This document shows, in pieces, positions 34,946-45,633 of a DNA stretch of 64,000 nt. Source of the stretch: Arcuatula senhousia (lineage: Eukaryota; Mollusca; Bivalvia; Mytilida; Mytilidae); the NCBI GenBank assembly GCA_963971305.1, contig OZ020313.1, positions 28,062,602-28,126,601 on the forward strand, in the 5' to 3' direction. Position 1 is the stretch's first letter. Every line of letters begins with the position of its first letter. The position numbers and the translations under genes are program-made. The notes under the pieces were generated by a model that did not search any database, had not been told where the DNA came from, and worked only from the letters and a program-made list of their open reading frames with translations.

Positions 34946-36209
34946 GACAATCTTCTACTGTATTGTAATTATAACGAACCTTGCAAAAGTGTACTTTATC
35001 GTGCACTAAATGTGTTATTATTCCTCGTGCGATGAACAACAATTTACTAGTAGTTTGTTGCAAGATTTTCTGTAACATGACCTGATGGCCCGCCATACAA
35101 GATGGAGGCCCCCAATTCAAATACCTGGCGCACATATCCTAGTCGTTCTGAGGACAAAGCCAAATGTCTTGTCATCACAGCAGTTTAAAAACTATTCACC
35201 TGGGACTTCTTTGCAATTATGTTGCTAAATCCCAATAGTGGTTGAATTTTCTGACTTTATTGAATTTTAAACCTGCTTTGTATATTATGTAAGCCTAAAA
35301 GCAGGGCTTAACCATATTGATATATACTATTGAAAGAATAAAAAAACATGTTTTAATTAATATTTCTTGCGTTTGATTTATTTCAAAAACGGAAAGCAAT
35401 TATGAGAAATGATTACTTATTAAACAGATGTGGTTGTTGAAATCAAATTAAGAAGAACGAACACGCCTTTGAACTCTTCACCTGCCTTCAAAAGGACTAT
35501 AAGTATCGTACGTGTATTAATAAATCTTAAATAATTAAAATTTCAATTAAAGAAATTGATTAGAACCAGCAGTTCTTTAAATAAAACTCAGTTCCCAAGT
35601 TTTTGTCGATGAATTCGTTCTCCTAAAGATCGGAGAAGCAGCATTTAAATAAAAAAACAAGGTCTTGTCATCGGTCAATTTATTAGTTAGCTAAGGTTCA
35701 AAATATTATTTATTCCATCGATACATATTGGATTTTATCTTCGCGAGCCTTAAAAGTCTTGTTGTTTTTCTTAATGAGTATTTGACAAAATGTCTGAAAT
35801 ACATGTAAGTAGGAGAATATCAGAAGGGGGAAATGCTATAAAAGTTAAATCTGCTTTGGCGAAAGATTGAGAGAGAATATGGTAACGACAAAATGAGATA
35901 GATAGTTTATTAAGTCAGAGAACCAATCTCTTGTATTTAGCGCTTATAATGTTTGCATCTTTTATGATTTTGAAACTGTTGAGGTGAGATCCTCTTTGTG
36001 TACAAATGCATTTAGGGCATTATAAATATATAGATATGTACACGTATGGCCTAATTTTGGTTGGCGATTATGATATTTCTTTCATTCTTCATGGACTAAG
36101 TCGTCTGCTCAACATTTTTTTGCAAACTTATGATTCACACAATATCGAGATTTTTACAAAGCAATATCATGCAAAAGAGGACAATAAAAAACTCTCATGG
36201 GTTCTGAGA
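34946..36209. other. No gene or repeat recognised
   Basis: AT-rich sequence; nothing supported. Confidence 0.4.
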
Positions 36210-36575
36210 ACCTAATCAGTCAAACATCTTTTCTTGTATTGCACATGGTCGATACACTCGGTGCTGAATTTGGCTTTCCTGTTCAAATCTTTTGGCTTTG
36301 AGTACTTTTCATTCAATACTTTTGGTTTTTGACCTTCCAATGTTTTCAGATGCGTATCCAGCATTTTACATTAGAGGGGCGCAGGTATAAAAAAGATCGA
36401 AAACTTAGGCCTTTTTTGATTGAATTCATGGTAAAAAATCATTTGTTTTTACATTTTAGGCTGAATCCGCGCCCTGTTTTGATTCAAATGCTGCTGATGA
36501 GGGGTTACTCCATGAAATATCGATATACAGCATAACCAATAACCAAATTAAACGTTTTTAAACCCGTTTTTGGTA
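36210..36575 (+). repeat. Single 365-bp unit carrying a small insertion
   Basis: Landmarks of the 13.1 kb unit are present (TTGCACATGGTCGATACACT, TTTGGCTTTGAGTACTTTTC, GATTCAAATGCTGCTGATGA). Between TTCCAATGTTTT and GATTCAAATG lies about 130 bp with ends GTATCCAGCATTTT and GCTGAATCCGC, resembling the WATCCRC-type inverted-repeat element at 52199-52322. Confidence 0.65.
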
Positions 36576-36796
36576 TTGCATTTTGCGTATGTTTGCACTA
36601 AAAACAAAATACCGTTGAGCAATTTGAAGCCAATGAAATATTTGAACATGTCTCCCCTTGCCTGCTATTAATATATTTTTATTATTACGTACTAGATAGC
36701 GGTGAAATATCTTGACGTCCGAGTGATCAAAATTCACTTAGTTAAATAATTTAAAATGTGGGAAATTTTATTTTGCTTGTCATATAGTCGCCGTAT

Positions 36797-37051
36797 GGGA
36801 TGGACCATTTAACTTGAAGGAGGAGGCCTTAGTTTCTTGGGGTTAAATCAGCGTTGTTTTTTTAAGACTTTGCGAGAGAATATTTTTTTTCATTATCAAC
36901 ATTATTTTAAATAGAAAAAATCCTTCTTCAGAGTATTTTTTTGTTAGCCTAAGTCATCTGCCAAAGTATTTTTTTCATCAAAATTCATTTTCAAAATATT
37001 TGTAAGGAAAAAATTAAGCCCCCCCCCTCCCCTTCAAGTTAAAAGTCCCTA
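36797..37051 (+). mobile_element. Inverted-repeat element with TTAACTTGAAGG ends
   Basis: The left end GGACCATTTAACTTGAAGG and right end CCCCTTCAAGTTAAAAGTCC are inverted copies. The interior is AT-rich with CATTTTCAAAATATTT near the right end. It is the same family as 1-49, 37406-37670 and 50410-50711. Confidence 0.75.
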
Positions 37052-37405
37052 ACATGTAGTCGAAAACCATATTTTGTCTGTATGAAAATAGCCCCCCCTA
37101 ACATTTTCGGAACTCGGTCATAAAATGAAGCTATAATTGTAGATTATCTATTTCATAAAAAGTATATTTAATTCAAGATTCCGAATATTGAAAATATTCA
37201 ACGTTTGACTGAACATGGAGATATGTCTTCATGGGCTGAACAACTCTTTCAACACATCCGTGAGTTTTTTTGTCATATTCGAAATCTTCGAATACTAAAA
37301 TTGCAACATTACGTAATTATACTTATAAAGGTCGAGCAATTATGATACAAAAAAGAAACAAAGAATAGAGGCACTATTTCAGTAACTAACAGCATAAAAA
37401 GGTGG
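37052..37405. other. No gene recognised
   Basis: Short AT-rich spacer between two inverted-repeat elements. Confidence 0.4.
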
Positions 37406-37670
37406 TAAGGGACCGACCATTTAACTTGAGGGGGCTTGGCGCCCCACCTCCCCAAAAAAAAATATTTTGAAAATGATTTTTGATGAAAAAAAATATTTTG
37501 GCAGCAGAGTAAGAATAACAAAATAAAATAATGGAAATAATAGTATTAATAAAAAATCTGTCACGACGCCTTCGAAAATAAAAATTCTGTCGCGATGCAA
37601 CAGAAAATAAAGATTTTTGCAGGTCAAATAAAAAAAATGCCCCCTTCATATTCACTGGTCCGTCCCTAAG
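37406..37670 (-). mobile_element. Inverted-repeat element, same family, opposite orientation
   Basis: The left end AAGGGACCGACCATTTAACT (37407 onward) and right end CTGGTCCGTCCCTAAG are inverted copies of about 30 bp at roughly 80 percent. The interior has CTGTCACGACGCCTTCG and CTGTCGCGATGCAAC, the inverse of GCGTCGCGACAG and GCGTTGCGACAG at 50.47-50.51 kb. Overlapping open frames here carry no domain. Confidence 0.8.
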
Positions 37671-38680
37671 ATGAATTCATTAGATGAAAAATGACCCGGT
37701 TATTAATCTAAAGTTTTGTTACAGACTCCCAATAAAGTTAAGCAATTCGGAATTTTACGTGTAAATGCAGTTGGCATTTTTATGTTATTGAGTTTTTTAA
37801 TTTGAACAAGTTTAATTAGAAACCATACAAACAATGACAACTTGTATATTTGCCCCTTCAATATTTTTCCATCCACATTACGCCAGCAATTTAAGCTAAG
37901 CTTAACACTTGACCGACATTTTCTGTCATATCTCACTGTCGTGAATTTTGCTAAGAACACATTTTTAAGATATTAACATGCATTTCTTATCAAGTTTTGT
38001 CTCGACTGGAATAAAATTATTCCTTTATCTCAATCAAAATCGTGACCTGATGTCTAAAAAAAACTTGTCTATTGAACTGTTCAATATGGTTGACCAACAT
38101 TTCCAACATTTCATACCGTAGCAGGAAAAATGTGTTTGAGCCATGTAATTGTTATTGTCAATTCCATGGACAAATCAGCACATCTGAATACTTGGTAATT
38201 ACTTTTCACACCATCATCTGACTTTTGACTGAGCTGTGTCTAATTTACTTCCGTATTGTCAACAATATGGACTTGAAATGCCAAGTGACGTTATTGAATT
38301 TCTACTACTCTATTATAAATCCCGCCTTCGTATCGATTCGAACTCTATTAACTTTTCCGAAGCTCTTATTATAAATACTATGCTTAAGCTAACAGTTATC
38401 TGAAAACAAGCTCTTCAGGCTGTCAAGAATGTAGCAAATTTAGTAAAGTATTTTAAAAACGGAATTTATTTTTACAAGGTGGTTTTGAAATCGTAGTTAT
38501 TTCCGAAGGGGGCACTTGTGACAAGTACGTGGACTGATTGTATCTTGCTACCATAAGTTTCCGTTGATGAAGTTTAAGTGTGTTGATGTTTGTAGCTTAT
38601 GCTTACCTGTATCATGTTTTCGAAAGTTATAATTTAAAATCAGTTCGCTGTACATAGTATACAAGGTTTCGGAACTTAAA
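37671..38680. other. Upstream region of the GPCR gene
   Basis: Mostly unique AT-rich sequence. Two TATA-like motifs occur, TATAAAT at 38314 and TATAAATA at 38370, 311-367 bp before the start codon. They are candidates only; composition makes such motifs common here. Confidence 0.35.
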
Positions 38681-39823
38681 ATGATAAATTTGACAGTAGA
38701 AGGAAACGCATCGTTCCTTCATTCCGGTGCAGATGTTTCATTTTGGACGGTAGAATATATTTGCCTAGCTGTATACATAACGATATTTTCGATCTTAGGC
38801 ATACTTGGAAACATTCCTGTTTTGATAGTATACCTTCACAGAAAGGAGCAGATAGCCACAAACAGTTTTATCACGGCTTTGGCAATACTGGATCTGACTG
38901 TGTGCTCCCTGATTATGCCGTATACCTTGGTTTACGAACTTCACCTCGTCCAGACAGATTTTATTTGCCGAGCATTTGAATTTATACGTCATTTTACTAT
39001 TCTAGCGTCAAACTTTACGTTAATGGCAATAGCGGCCGAACGTTATATTGCCGTTTGTCGACTGTCACATAAGCTTTCAATCAAAAATATTAAATTTGGG
39101 ATTATTCTGATTTTTATAATGAGTTGCGTCTTTGCAACGCCATCTATTGGAGTATTTGCCGTAGTTTCTGCAAATGAGGTAAGCGACGTTAAATGTAGAT
39201 TTCAACACGAACTGACCTCAGGGAAATTCTGTCACTTTACCTTTTCGATTTTTGGAGTAACTTATGCTTTAATATATCAAGGTGCTTTGATGGTGCTGTT
39301 TTTCCTTGCTTTAGTCATAATTGTCATTTTCTATATATTTGTATACACAGAACTATGGCAACGAACGAAATTCCGGAAGCGGGCTTTATCGAAACCTACA
39401 AACGCACCAGAGATTTCCGAGGTTCCTTCTTCAGTGTGTGATGTTCCTCTCAAACAAGATCGTGAAGAAACTAGCGTGTGTATCGGTTTAAAACCGATGT
39501 ACGAAAATGACGATTCTGATGAACTGGCAAAAGAGACATCGGTTCTTAATAATAATCTCAGAACACGAAAAAAGAAACCCGAAAAAGTACGACGTGTCTT
39601 TCATAGAAGAACAGCCAAAATGTTATTTATGTGTACCGTTGTTTATGTCGTCACCTGGTTACCTTTTTGGATTGACATTTTTGGATTGAGTAACAGTCTA
39701 TTGCTCAGATACATGTTTTTTATTGGAAATGCTACAAATCCTATAGTTTACGGGATCGTAAATACACAAATTCGTAGAGATTTTCAACGCTTGTTGTCTC
39801 GATGTTTCAGGATGTTTTCATAA
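38681..39823 (+). CDS. Class A (rhodopsin-family) G-protein-coupled receptor, single exon
   Basis: A 380-residue seven-helix receptor for the plasma membrane. The N-terminus is short with NLT (N3) and NAS (N9) glycosylation sites. TM1 is about 26-51 with G43-N44; TM2 about 63-88 with D71; C96 before TM3 pairs presumably with C172 in extracellular loop 2. TM3 ends in E120-R121-Y122 (E/DRY). TM4 is about 138-160, TM5 about 198-223, then a long basic third loop (about 224-312). TM6 has the TWLPFW core (W326, P328). TM7 has N353-P354-I-V-Y357, followed by helix 8 with R365-R366 and C375, a possible palmitoylation site. The usual TM4 tryptophan and TM5 proline are missing, so it is a diverged subgroup; peptide ligand and subfamily are unknown. 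The start is the first ATG and the frame is intact. Confidence 0.93.
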   Translation: MINLTVEGNASFLHSGADVSFWTVEYICLAVYITIFSILGILGNIPVLIVYLHRKEQIATNSFITALAILDLTVCSLIMPYTLVYELHLVQTDFICRAFEFIRHFTILASNFTLMAIAAERYIAVCRLSHKLSIKNIKFGIILIFIMSCVFATPSIGVFAVVSANEVSDVKCRFQHELTSGKFCHFTFSIFGVTYALIYQGALMVLFFLALVIIVIFYIFVYTELWQRTKFRKRALSKPTNAPEISEVPSSVCDVPLKQDREETSVCIGLKPMYENDDSDELAKETSVLNNNLRTRKKKPEKVRRVFHRRTAKMLFMCTVVYVVTWLPFWIDIFGLSNSLLLRYMFFIGNATNPIVYGIVNTQIRRDFQRLLSRCFRMFS

Positions 39824-40744
39824 TAAAAGACGTAAATAATTGTTAAACATATCACTTTATGGAACTTCAAATAGCTTTTGATACAAGAAAAATAACGTTA
39901 TTTCTTTGTTATATTCATACATGTATACATATATATTATAGCTTCTCCAGTAACAATATTTTCTACATACTTTGCAAGTATTACTTAGAACCCCAAAACA
40001 AAATTGCAGTAAACTATTGCAAATTAAGATTAAGTTCTCAATTTTCTTTTTGTACGGGCCAAATTTGACCTATACGATTAAATGATGACTGAAATGCTTT
40101 TATTGATTTCTTGATTTATTATTATATATCGGATAGTGTAATACCTTCCATAGTTTTAAATGTTGCAATATTCTTCTTGAACTACTATTTCCAATATTTT
40201 ATGCAATTACCTTGTTAAAACGTCATTTTAAATGATAGTTTTGTATATCATATATCACAAGCTAATGCAATATTTAAATCAGGTCTTATTCGGTAAACCA
40301 TTTTCCTGGGATGTATGCAATAACCTTGCAAAAATAGAGTAAGTCAACACTCTATACTAGAGATATTCTGTTTTTTTTTTCAAACATTTAAAGTGTAACA
40401 GAAATAAACCATGAACTATTGACTTGTTTATCTATTATCACAACAGATTTGTATGTTAAGTATCAGACTTGACCAATTGCTCGTTAAAATGATTTGTTTT
40501 TGGTTATCGGAAAACATCAATAAAAACCTAAAACAATGCAAGCATGCTTTTTAATGATTATTTCTATTTAATTGAATTTATCTGTGTTTTTTCACATTAA
40601 TGTCAGATACAGTAATTAAATAAATGGGATGAGTCAATAGATAATCTTGGCAGCTATAAGAAAAAAAAAGAAAAAAACAAAAATATATATGGTAAAGTTA
40701 ATTCTCAAAAAAGAACAATGCAAATTAACAAATGTAACTAGTAC
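39824..40744. other. 3' flank of the GPCR gene
   Basis: AT-rich and without genes. Possible polyadenylation signals AATAAA occur at 40403 and 40519, about 580-700 bp after the stop; an AATAAA-like ATAATAAAAG overlaps the stop codon region. Nothing else is supported. Confidence 0.4.
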
Positions 40745-40925
40745 TTCAGATATGGTCAGTGGTCAGAGTTTCCGTATCACAGACCTGCCAACCCCTGCAG
40801 ACGAGGGCCACCCTATTCAGCCACCTAGGATACACATTTGGTCGCTCTGTGGGCTGGGATGTGTGTGGCCAACGTGTGTGGACAGTGCCACGCTTCATGC
40901 ACGTAAAAGACTCCTTTGTACACCA
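40745..40925 (-). repeat. Partial SINE-like copy forming an inverted pair with the next one
   Basis: 40755-40855 is the inverse of about 41030-41140: GGTCAGAGTTTCCGTATCA here and TGATACGGAAACCCTGACC there. 40862-40915 then repeats, in direct orientation, the GTGTGGACAGTGCCACGCTT segment of 41143-41190. It is a rearranged, partly snap-back copy of the SINE-like family seen at 2566-3005. Confidence 0.7.
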
Positions 40926-40929
40926 CATA

Positions 40930-41402
40930 GGCTGCCAAGATCGCCGGGTGGCGAATAGACACGCAGCAGAGTCTAGTTTGTCGTAAGAAGCGACAAGAAG
41001 GATATTGGGATTCTGACGTCGGGTCAGCGCTCAGCCCACAGAGCGACCAAGTGTGTACCCTATGTGACTGAATAGGGTGGCTCTCGTCTGCAGGGGTTGT
41101 CAGGTCTATGATACGGAAACCCTGACCACTGACCATAGTGGGCCAACGTGTGTGGACAGTGCCACGCTTCATGCACGTAAAAGTCCCCTTTGTGAACCAC
41201 CAAGTAGTGCACCACGTAGGCTTAATTTTCTGCCCCTACCCACCTCTCCCCTTTTTCCGTAATTCTTCAAAATTTACCGTTCCTTTGTTTCCCATCCCAT
41301 CCCCATATTTCATTTATCATCATCATTTCATGTTTATTTGATCATTCTTTTCATGTTCATCGCCTGAGCGTTGCATGGGCGTAAAACACCAACTCACTCA
41401 CT
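40930..41402 (+). mobile_element. SINE-like element, near full length
   Basis: Landmarks in order are TCGTAAGAAGCGACAAGAAG, CAGCCCACAGAGCGACC, GACAGTGCCACGCTTCATGC and GGGCGTAAAACACCAACTCA, with a (CTCA)n tail. This plus-strand copy is the best guide to the 3' end of the family. Its 3' end resembles that of the tRNA-derived SINE at 41662-41935. Open frames on both strands here are incidental. Confidence 0.7.
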
Positions 41403-41635
41403 CACTTCAAATGAGTCTTGCAGGTATTTCCCGATTCCATTATTGATAATGAAAGGTGCTAACGACAGCATATGATACGTGAGTCTCGGATTGCAATAGT
41501 TATACATGATCCACACAAGCCCCGTAACTATTGTATTTTTTTCTGGATGCTTTCAAACTATGAAAAGGGAAAACCCAACGCAAACGACCGTTAGGGGAAA
41601 ATGCAACATTCTTACTTTTGCTTGCATGAATGTTA

Positions 41636-42200
41636 AAGGAGCAGAGGTACCAATGAGGTATTGGGGGCCTCGGTGGCTGAGTGGTCTAAGGCGCTGGTTT
41701 AAATACTATTTACTATAATTGATCAGTAGCCGATCACCTCTGAGTTAGTGTTCGAATCCTGTTTGTATTTACCAAAAAAGGAACTTCCCCAACTGTATGT
41801 GATTAGCTTTGTCAGTTACCTGCCCTAAGTCAGTGGTTTCCGCCGGGTACTCCGGTGTCCTCAACCAATAAAACTGACCGCTCTACATGGCAAAGGTGCG
41901 TCGAAAAAGGGCGTTAAACACCAACACACACACACACCAATAAGGCATCCGTCAAAGTCAAAGTCCGAAAGGCCAGAGACAAAACCAATAAACACAAATA
42001 AGGACAAGATAAAAAAAAAACATTTAAAACACGGAAACACAGAAATTACTAAATATCAATTAACAACACGAACTCTGGTCGTAATGAGAGTGAACTCATG
42101 TGCTCCAGGAGATTAAATGGTTCCTGCCTGCTTAAGCAAATCCGTCGCACTGCCAATTTCCAATTCAGTGTGTCAAATCCGGTAAAGAAAGACAAAACAA
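41636..42200 (-). mobile_element. 3' tail of a YIDD retroelement, split by a SINE
   Basis: On the minus strand this is the tail of the reverse-transcriptase fragment at 42205-42545: CAGTGTGTCAAATCCGG, ATCAATTAACAACACGAACT-type spacer, CCGAAAGGCCAGAGACAAAA. The terminal part (GCAGAGGTACCAATGAGG) is separated from the rest by the SINE at 41662-41935. Confidence 0.8.
41662..41935 (+). mobile_element. tRNA-derived SINE with target-site duplication
   Basis: The head resembles tRNA-Leu: an A-box-like GTGGCTGAGTGGTCTAAGG and a B-box-like TGTTCGAATCC about 85 bp on. The core has CCGCCGGGTACTCCGGTGT, and the 3' end is AGGGCGTTAAACACCAAC with a (CA)n tail. It is flanked by ACCAATGAGGTAT (41649-41661) and ACCAATAAGGCAT (41936-41948), 13-bp target duplications with two differences. 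It sits inside a retroelement tail. It is not a working tRNA because the head does not close a cloverleaf. Confidence 0.85.
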
Positions 42201-42204
42201 AAAC

Positions 42205-42545
42205 CTATGACACACCAACATCTGCACTCATCTGAGAGATGGAAATCCCACATTTGTCTATGATCGCTTGGTGTCTATCATAAAATTTCTTGAGTGACGA
42301 CAGCAACCGAGGAGCAGCATAGCCTTGTGATAACAATTTTTGTGTCAAATGTGACGCTCTGACGAGGGAATCGGTGTAATTACCACAAACTCTAGAGTAA
42401 AGAATTAATTTTGATACGTTATCTCCATAAGCCGGAGCGGACGGAATGTGGCTACACAAGAAGGGAAAGTTGACAACTGGAAAGTTGAAGTCATCACGTT
42501 TGTCATAGAGAAATGTTGAGAGTTTTCCTTGAGAGTCTATGAGAG
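42205..42545 (-). pseudogene. Reverse-transcriptase C-terminal fragment
   Basis: On the minus strand: FLYDKRDDFNFPV and VNFPFLCSHIPSAPAYG, then ILYSRVCGNYTDSL, SSLKKFYDRHQAIIDKCGIS and ISQMSADVGVS. It matches the C-terminal part of the 15-18 kb copy and runs into a tail at 42200. The catalytic part is absent, a 5' truncation typical of target-primed insertion. Confidence 0.8.
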
Positions 42546-42710
42546 ATTACTTATTACCTTCTTATTTAAAAATCATGTTCATTTTATCGCAATGTTCATG
42601 TATAACTTAATTCGCTCTCCAATAGTGATTGATCTTGTACATGTGTGATGTCATTATCCCATGCATGGATTAACTTCGCATCTTTATTTAAAAAGATAAG
42701 GATATGGTTC

Positions 42711-43100
42711 ACTCCAAGGAACACGCGAATCGAGCCAGGTAATTTTTACTAATCTTTTATATAGGCGAATAGAGTCTAAAGATTTTTACTGACATGTTAA
42801 TGATTTTTCATAACCCTAATTTTTTTGTCGTATGGAAAGCCGTAGTGGATCTCCGCATTAAAAATTTATTTACAATTGGTGATAATGGGGAAATGTTTAA
42901 ATTACATGAGTTCGACAATTCAATGAGTTTGACGAACGTGCAATTCATATTTCGAACGAGCGCAGCTTTAATGATTTTAAAGAAAAGTTATTTCATTCGA
43001 TTTGCTTTGATAAGTATAAAGTTAATGTAGTTGATTATAAGAGAAAATTTTGCGGAGTTTAGTAAAAATTACCTGGATCGATTCGCGTGTTCCTAGGAGT
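42711..43100. mobile_element. 390-bp element with 42-bp terminal inverted repeats
   Basis: Left end 42711-42752 and right end 43059-43100 are inverted copies with two mismatches, including GGAACACGCGAATCGA and CCAGGTAATTTTTACTAA. The interior is AT-rich. A 78-codon open frame (42794-43030) has no domain and is too short for a transposase. It is non-autonomous; the superfamily cannot be assigned without flanking duplications. Confidence 0.85.
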
Positions 43101-43824
43101 GTGGTTAGCGTATTTAATTCTTGACCACAAAAATTTAAATCTTTTTTAATCATATATATATAATAAAAACTGTTTGACGATTATTTTCAGGTGAATATTT
43201 TTAAGAACTTACGAATTCAATACGTCTAATGCGTATTTCGGTCACGAATGGTTTGCTTTATTCACGATTTATTTATATTTGGTTTTTGTACTCTACCTGA
43301 ACAATGGAATAGTCAATAGGGAAATGGATTCCCGAAAACATAAACGGCAATACCTAAATGTCATATCTAAACTCAATAAGGTTCTACTTCCTGTTGCACT
43401 TTTGATATGACGTTGAAACGAGAAATTATGGGCATGGTGTAAAGTATTGACGTAAAATAAGAAAAATAAATGCTTTTCAAATTCAAATATATGCTGTTTT
43501 TGTGGGTATGTTGGGATTTTGAATCTTTTATAGGAATAATATATTTACAAAACACAACTGCTTGTGACAAATTGAACAGTTTAACTTTTATTGATTAGAT
43601 TTTTATTGTGTGCTATTTTCTTGTGCTTTGTCTGGGAAATATTGATAGGGGGAAGGCCCAAAAACCTAGTTTAAGCCCGCAACATTTTAAATGTACCTGT
43701 CCTAAGTCAGGAACCTTTGACAAAGCTTTTGTTTGTACTATCTTTCTGATGTATTCTGTTCTTTTTTAGAAGGGGGTTTATCTTGACTATTTTAGGACTG
43801 CATCTAAGTCATATATATGCATTT
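43101..43824. other. No gene or repeat recognised
   Basis: AT-rich sequence; nothing supported. Confidence 0.4.
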
Positions 43825-43945
43825 GATTAAGACCATGGGTCAATTGCAGAACGGCGAGCAGCGCCTTTTACCCTCGTTTGTTGTTTTTCTAAATTACAGC
43901 TAGTTATGTGAGATGTGCCTCCTACACTTTTTCCATAACTTTGAG
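43825..43945 (+). repeat. Copy of the 34.4-34.9 kb repeat
   Basis: CATGGGTCAATTGCAGAACG and GGCGAGCAGCGCC, then TTATGTGAGATGTGCCTCC, align with 34800-34945. It is a single diverged copy. Confidence 0.55.
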
Positions 43946-44179
43946 ACCTTCTTGTCGTGGGTTTGTTTTTACAGTTGCGGTGTCCGCTATTCTTTAAGTT
44001 CATAAACAAACTTTGGTATATGAAATTTCACTTTGGATGAACAAAATAACCAAAAAAATTATATTAGTTAGACCAGGTAAGCATTTAAAGAGAGTTCTGT
44101 TTCAAGTCAATTGCCATAAATGTCATGAATGTAAACATGTTCGATAATGCTTATACCATTTTCCTCCATAACGCGCTTA

Positions 44180-44404
44180 TATCTGTGGTCTTTTGGCCGG
44201 ATTTCACAGAATAAAAAAACGGGTTATGAAATAGTGAGTGTCGGGCGGCTGATGGGCGGAGAAATAAAATTGCGTAACAATTTTCTCAGCAACTGCTCAT
44301 CACAGCCACTTGATATTTGGTATACAGCATCAGGGTTGGGCCCTTGGGCCCAATAACGTGGGATTCGATTTCAGGTCTGTCACTCGCCTACTTCCAGTTA
44401 AACA
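44180..44404 (+). mobile_element. Diverged relative of the 11.6 kb minisatellite element, one unit
   Basis: A G-rich patch (GGGCGGCTGATGGGCGG) is followed by CGTAACAATTTTCTCAGCAA, GATATTTGGTATACAGCA, GATTTCAGGTCTGTC and CTACTTCCAGTTAAAC, in the same order as one unit at 11729-11890. Only one unit is present and the ends are not clear. Confidence 0.6.
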
Positions 44405-45633
44405 AATCCGACAATTTTTTACTTTGACAGTATTTTTTACTACAAACATCTAACATTTAAATGGTCGTAAAATCACATTACCAGAAATAAAAATGTTTAT
44501 TATAAAATAGAATCATGTTTGTTTGGGAATGAGTACATCAGTCTAAAAGAACACGCTATTATTTATTGTAACAGAGAAACATAAGACGAAGCTCAAGGCT
44601 TCTTTTGGTTTAAAATCCTCGAAATAGGAAAACTATCTTTTCCAACAAAGAATAGTAAATATCAAATAACATTGCTAGGAAACATTATAAAATATAAAAA
44701 AAAGCAACCTTACTAATCAATCATAAAAAAAGAAGACAATCAGATTTTATAAAAAGTGAATTCAAAACAAATTGCATAAAACAGCGTCAATTAAAAATAT
44801 CAGCTTTAGATAACAGCAAGAAGCCATCAATGTAAGCGTGAACTTTACAAACAACTAGCAAGTTGACGTCGTACAATAATTGAGTTACCAAATGTACCAA
44901 AAGAAAACAGGAAGAAAACATATTAGGCAAAAAAAGGCAATATGGATTCTTAAAGTCATCCGTACTGACAAAATAGTCACGTGCGATTAAAAAACGAACG
45001 AGGACACATGAAACAAGAAAATAATGAAAAGGTAGCAATGTGAACTCATAGCCGGAGTGAAAGCATGTTCTCAAAAAGTAAAAACATACAATTTAAAAAA
45101 TTGATAGGAGTTGGGGTCAGATTAAGCAATTTAGCCTACTGCAAGATTAATAGCCACCTGGTGCACTTAAAATAAAATGTTTACGAATGAAGATACATAA
45201 AACAGCAAACATGACGAATTATTACCTAATATAATAAAATTTCCAATTCTATCAACTATATTTTAATTTTGACCATTATCACATTCTACCAAGCAATAGA
45301 AAGGTGTTCTTTTGCCCGGTGACGTTCTATTGCCTGTTGACATTTTGACCTCAAATTTGATTGGACGATTTATAAACATGGATATATTATCTTTTCCGAG
45401 TCATTTACGTGAAGTCCGTGCAACTGCAAAGTTTGTTTAGTATGTGTGTGTGTTCTGGTTTAAACCGGCCGGTCTGTCATTACTTCCATAATATGGCGTA
45501 GTTCAAATGGTCATTTAACCAATCTTTTTTTTAATTTAATTTTTTTTAAGTATATGGAAAAAATAACCTAAATTTTCTTTCAACACAATACGACTATTGA
45601 TTTTATTAAAACATATCTATATTAGGTAATAAA
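44405..45633. other. No gene or repeat recognised
   Basis: AT-rich sequence; nothing supported. Confidence 0.4.

Noticed and set aside
38314..38377. A firm GPCR promoter call
   Set aside because: Two TATA-like motifs exist, but such motifs are frequent in this AT-rich sequence and no transcript start is known.
40647..41341. Overlapping protein-coding frames on both strands (DSATLHARK-type peptides)
   Set aside because: The same peptides recur wherever the SINE-like repeat occurs (2.5-2.9, 49.4-49.6 and 51.9 kb), in both strands and frames. They are translations of a repeat.
41662..41765. A tRNA-Leu gene
   Set aside because: The A- and B-box-like motifs are there, but the arms do not pair into a cloverleaf, the sequence continues into a SINE body, and target duplications flank the whole unit.
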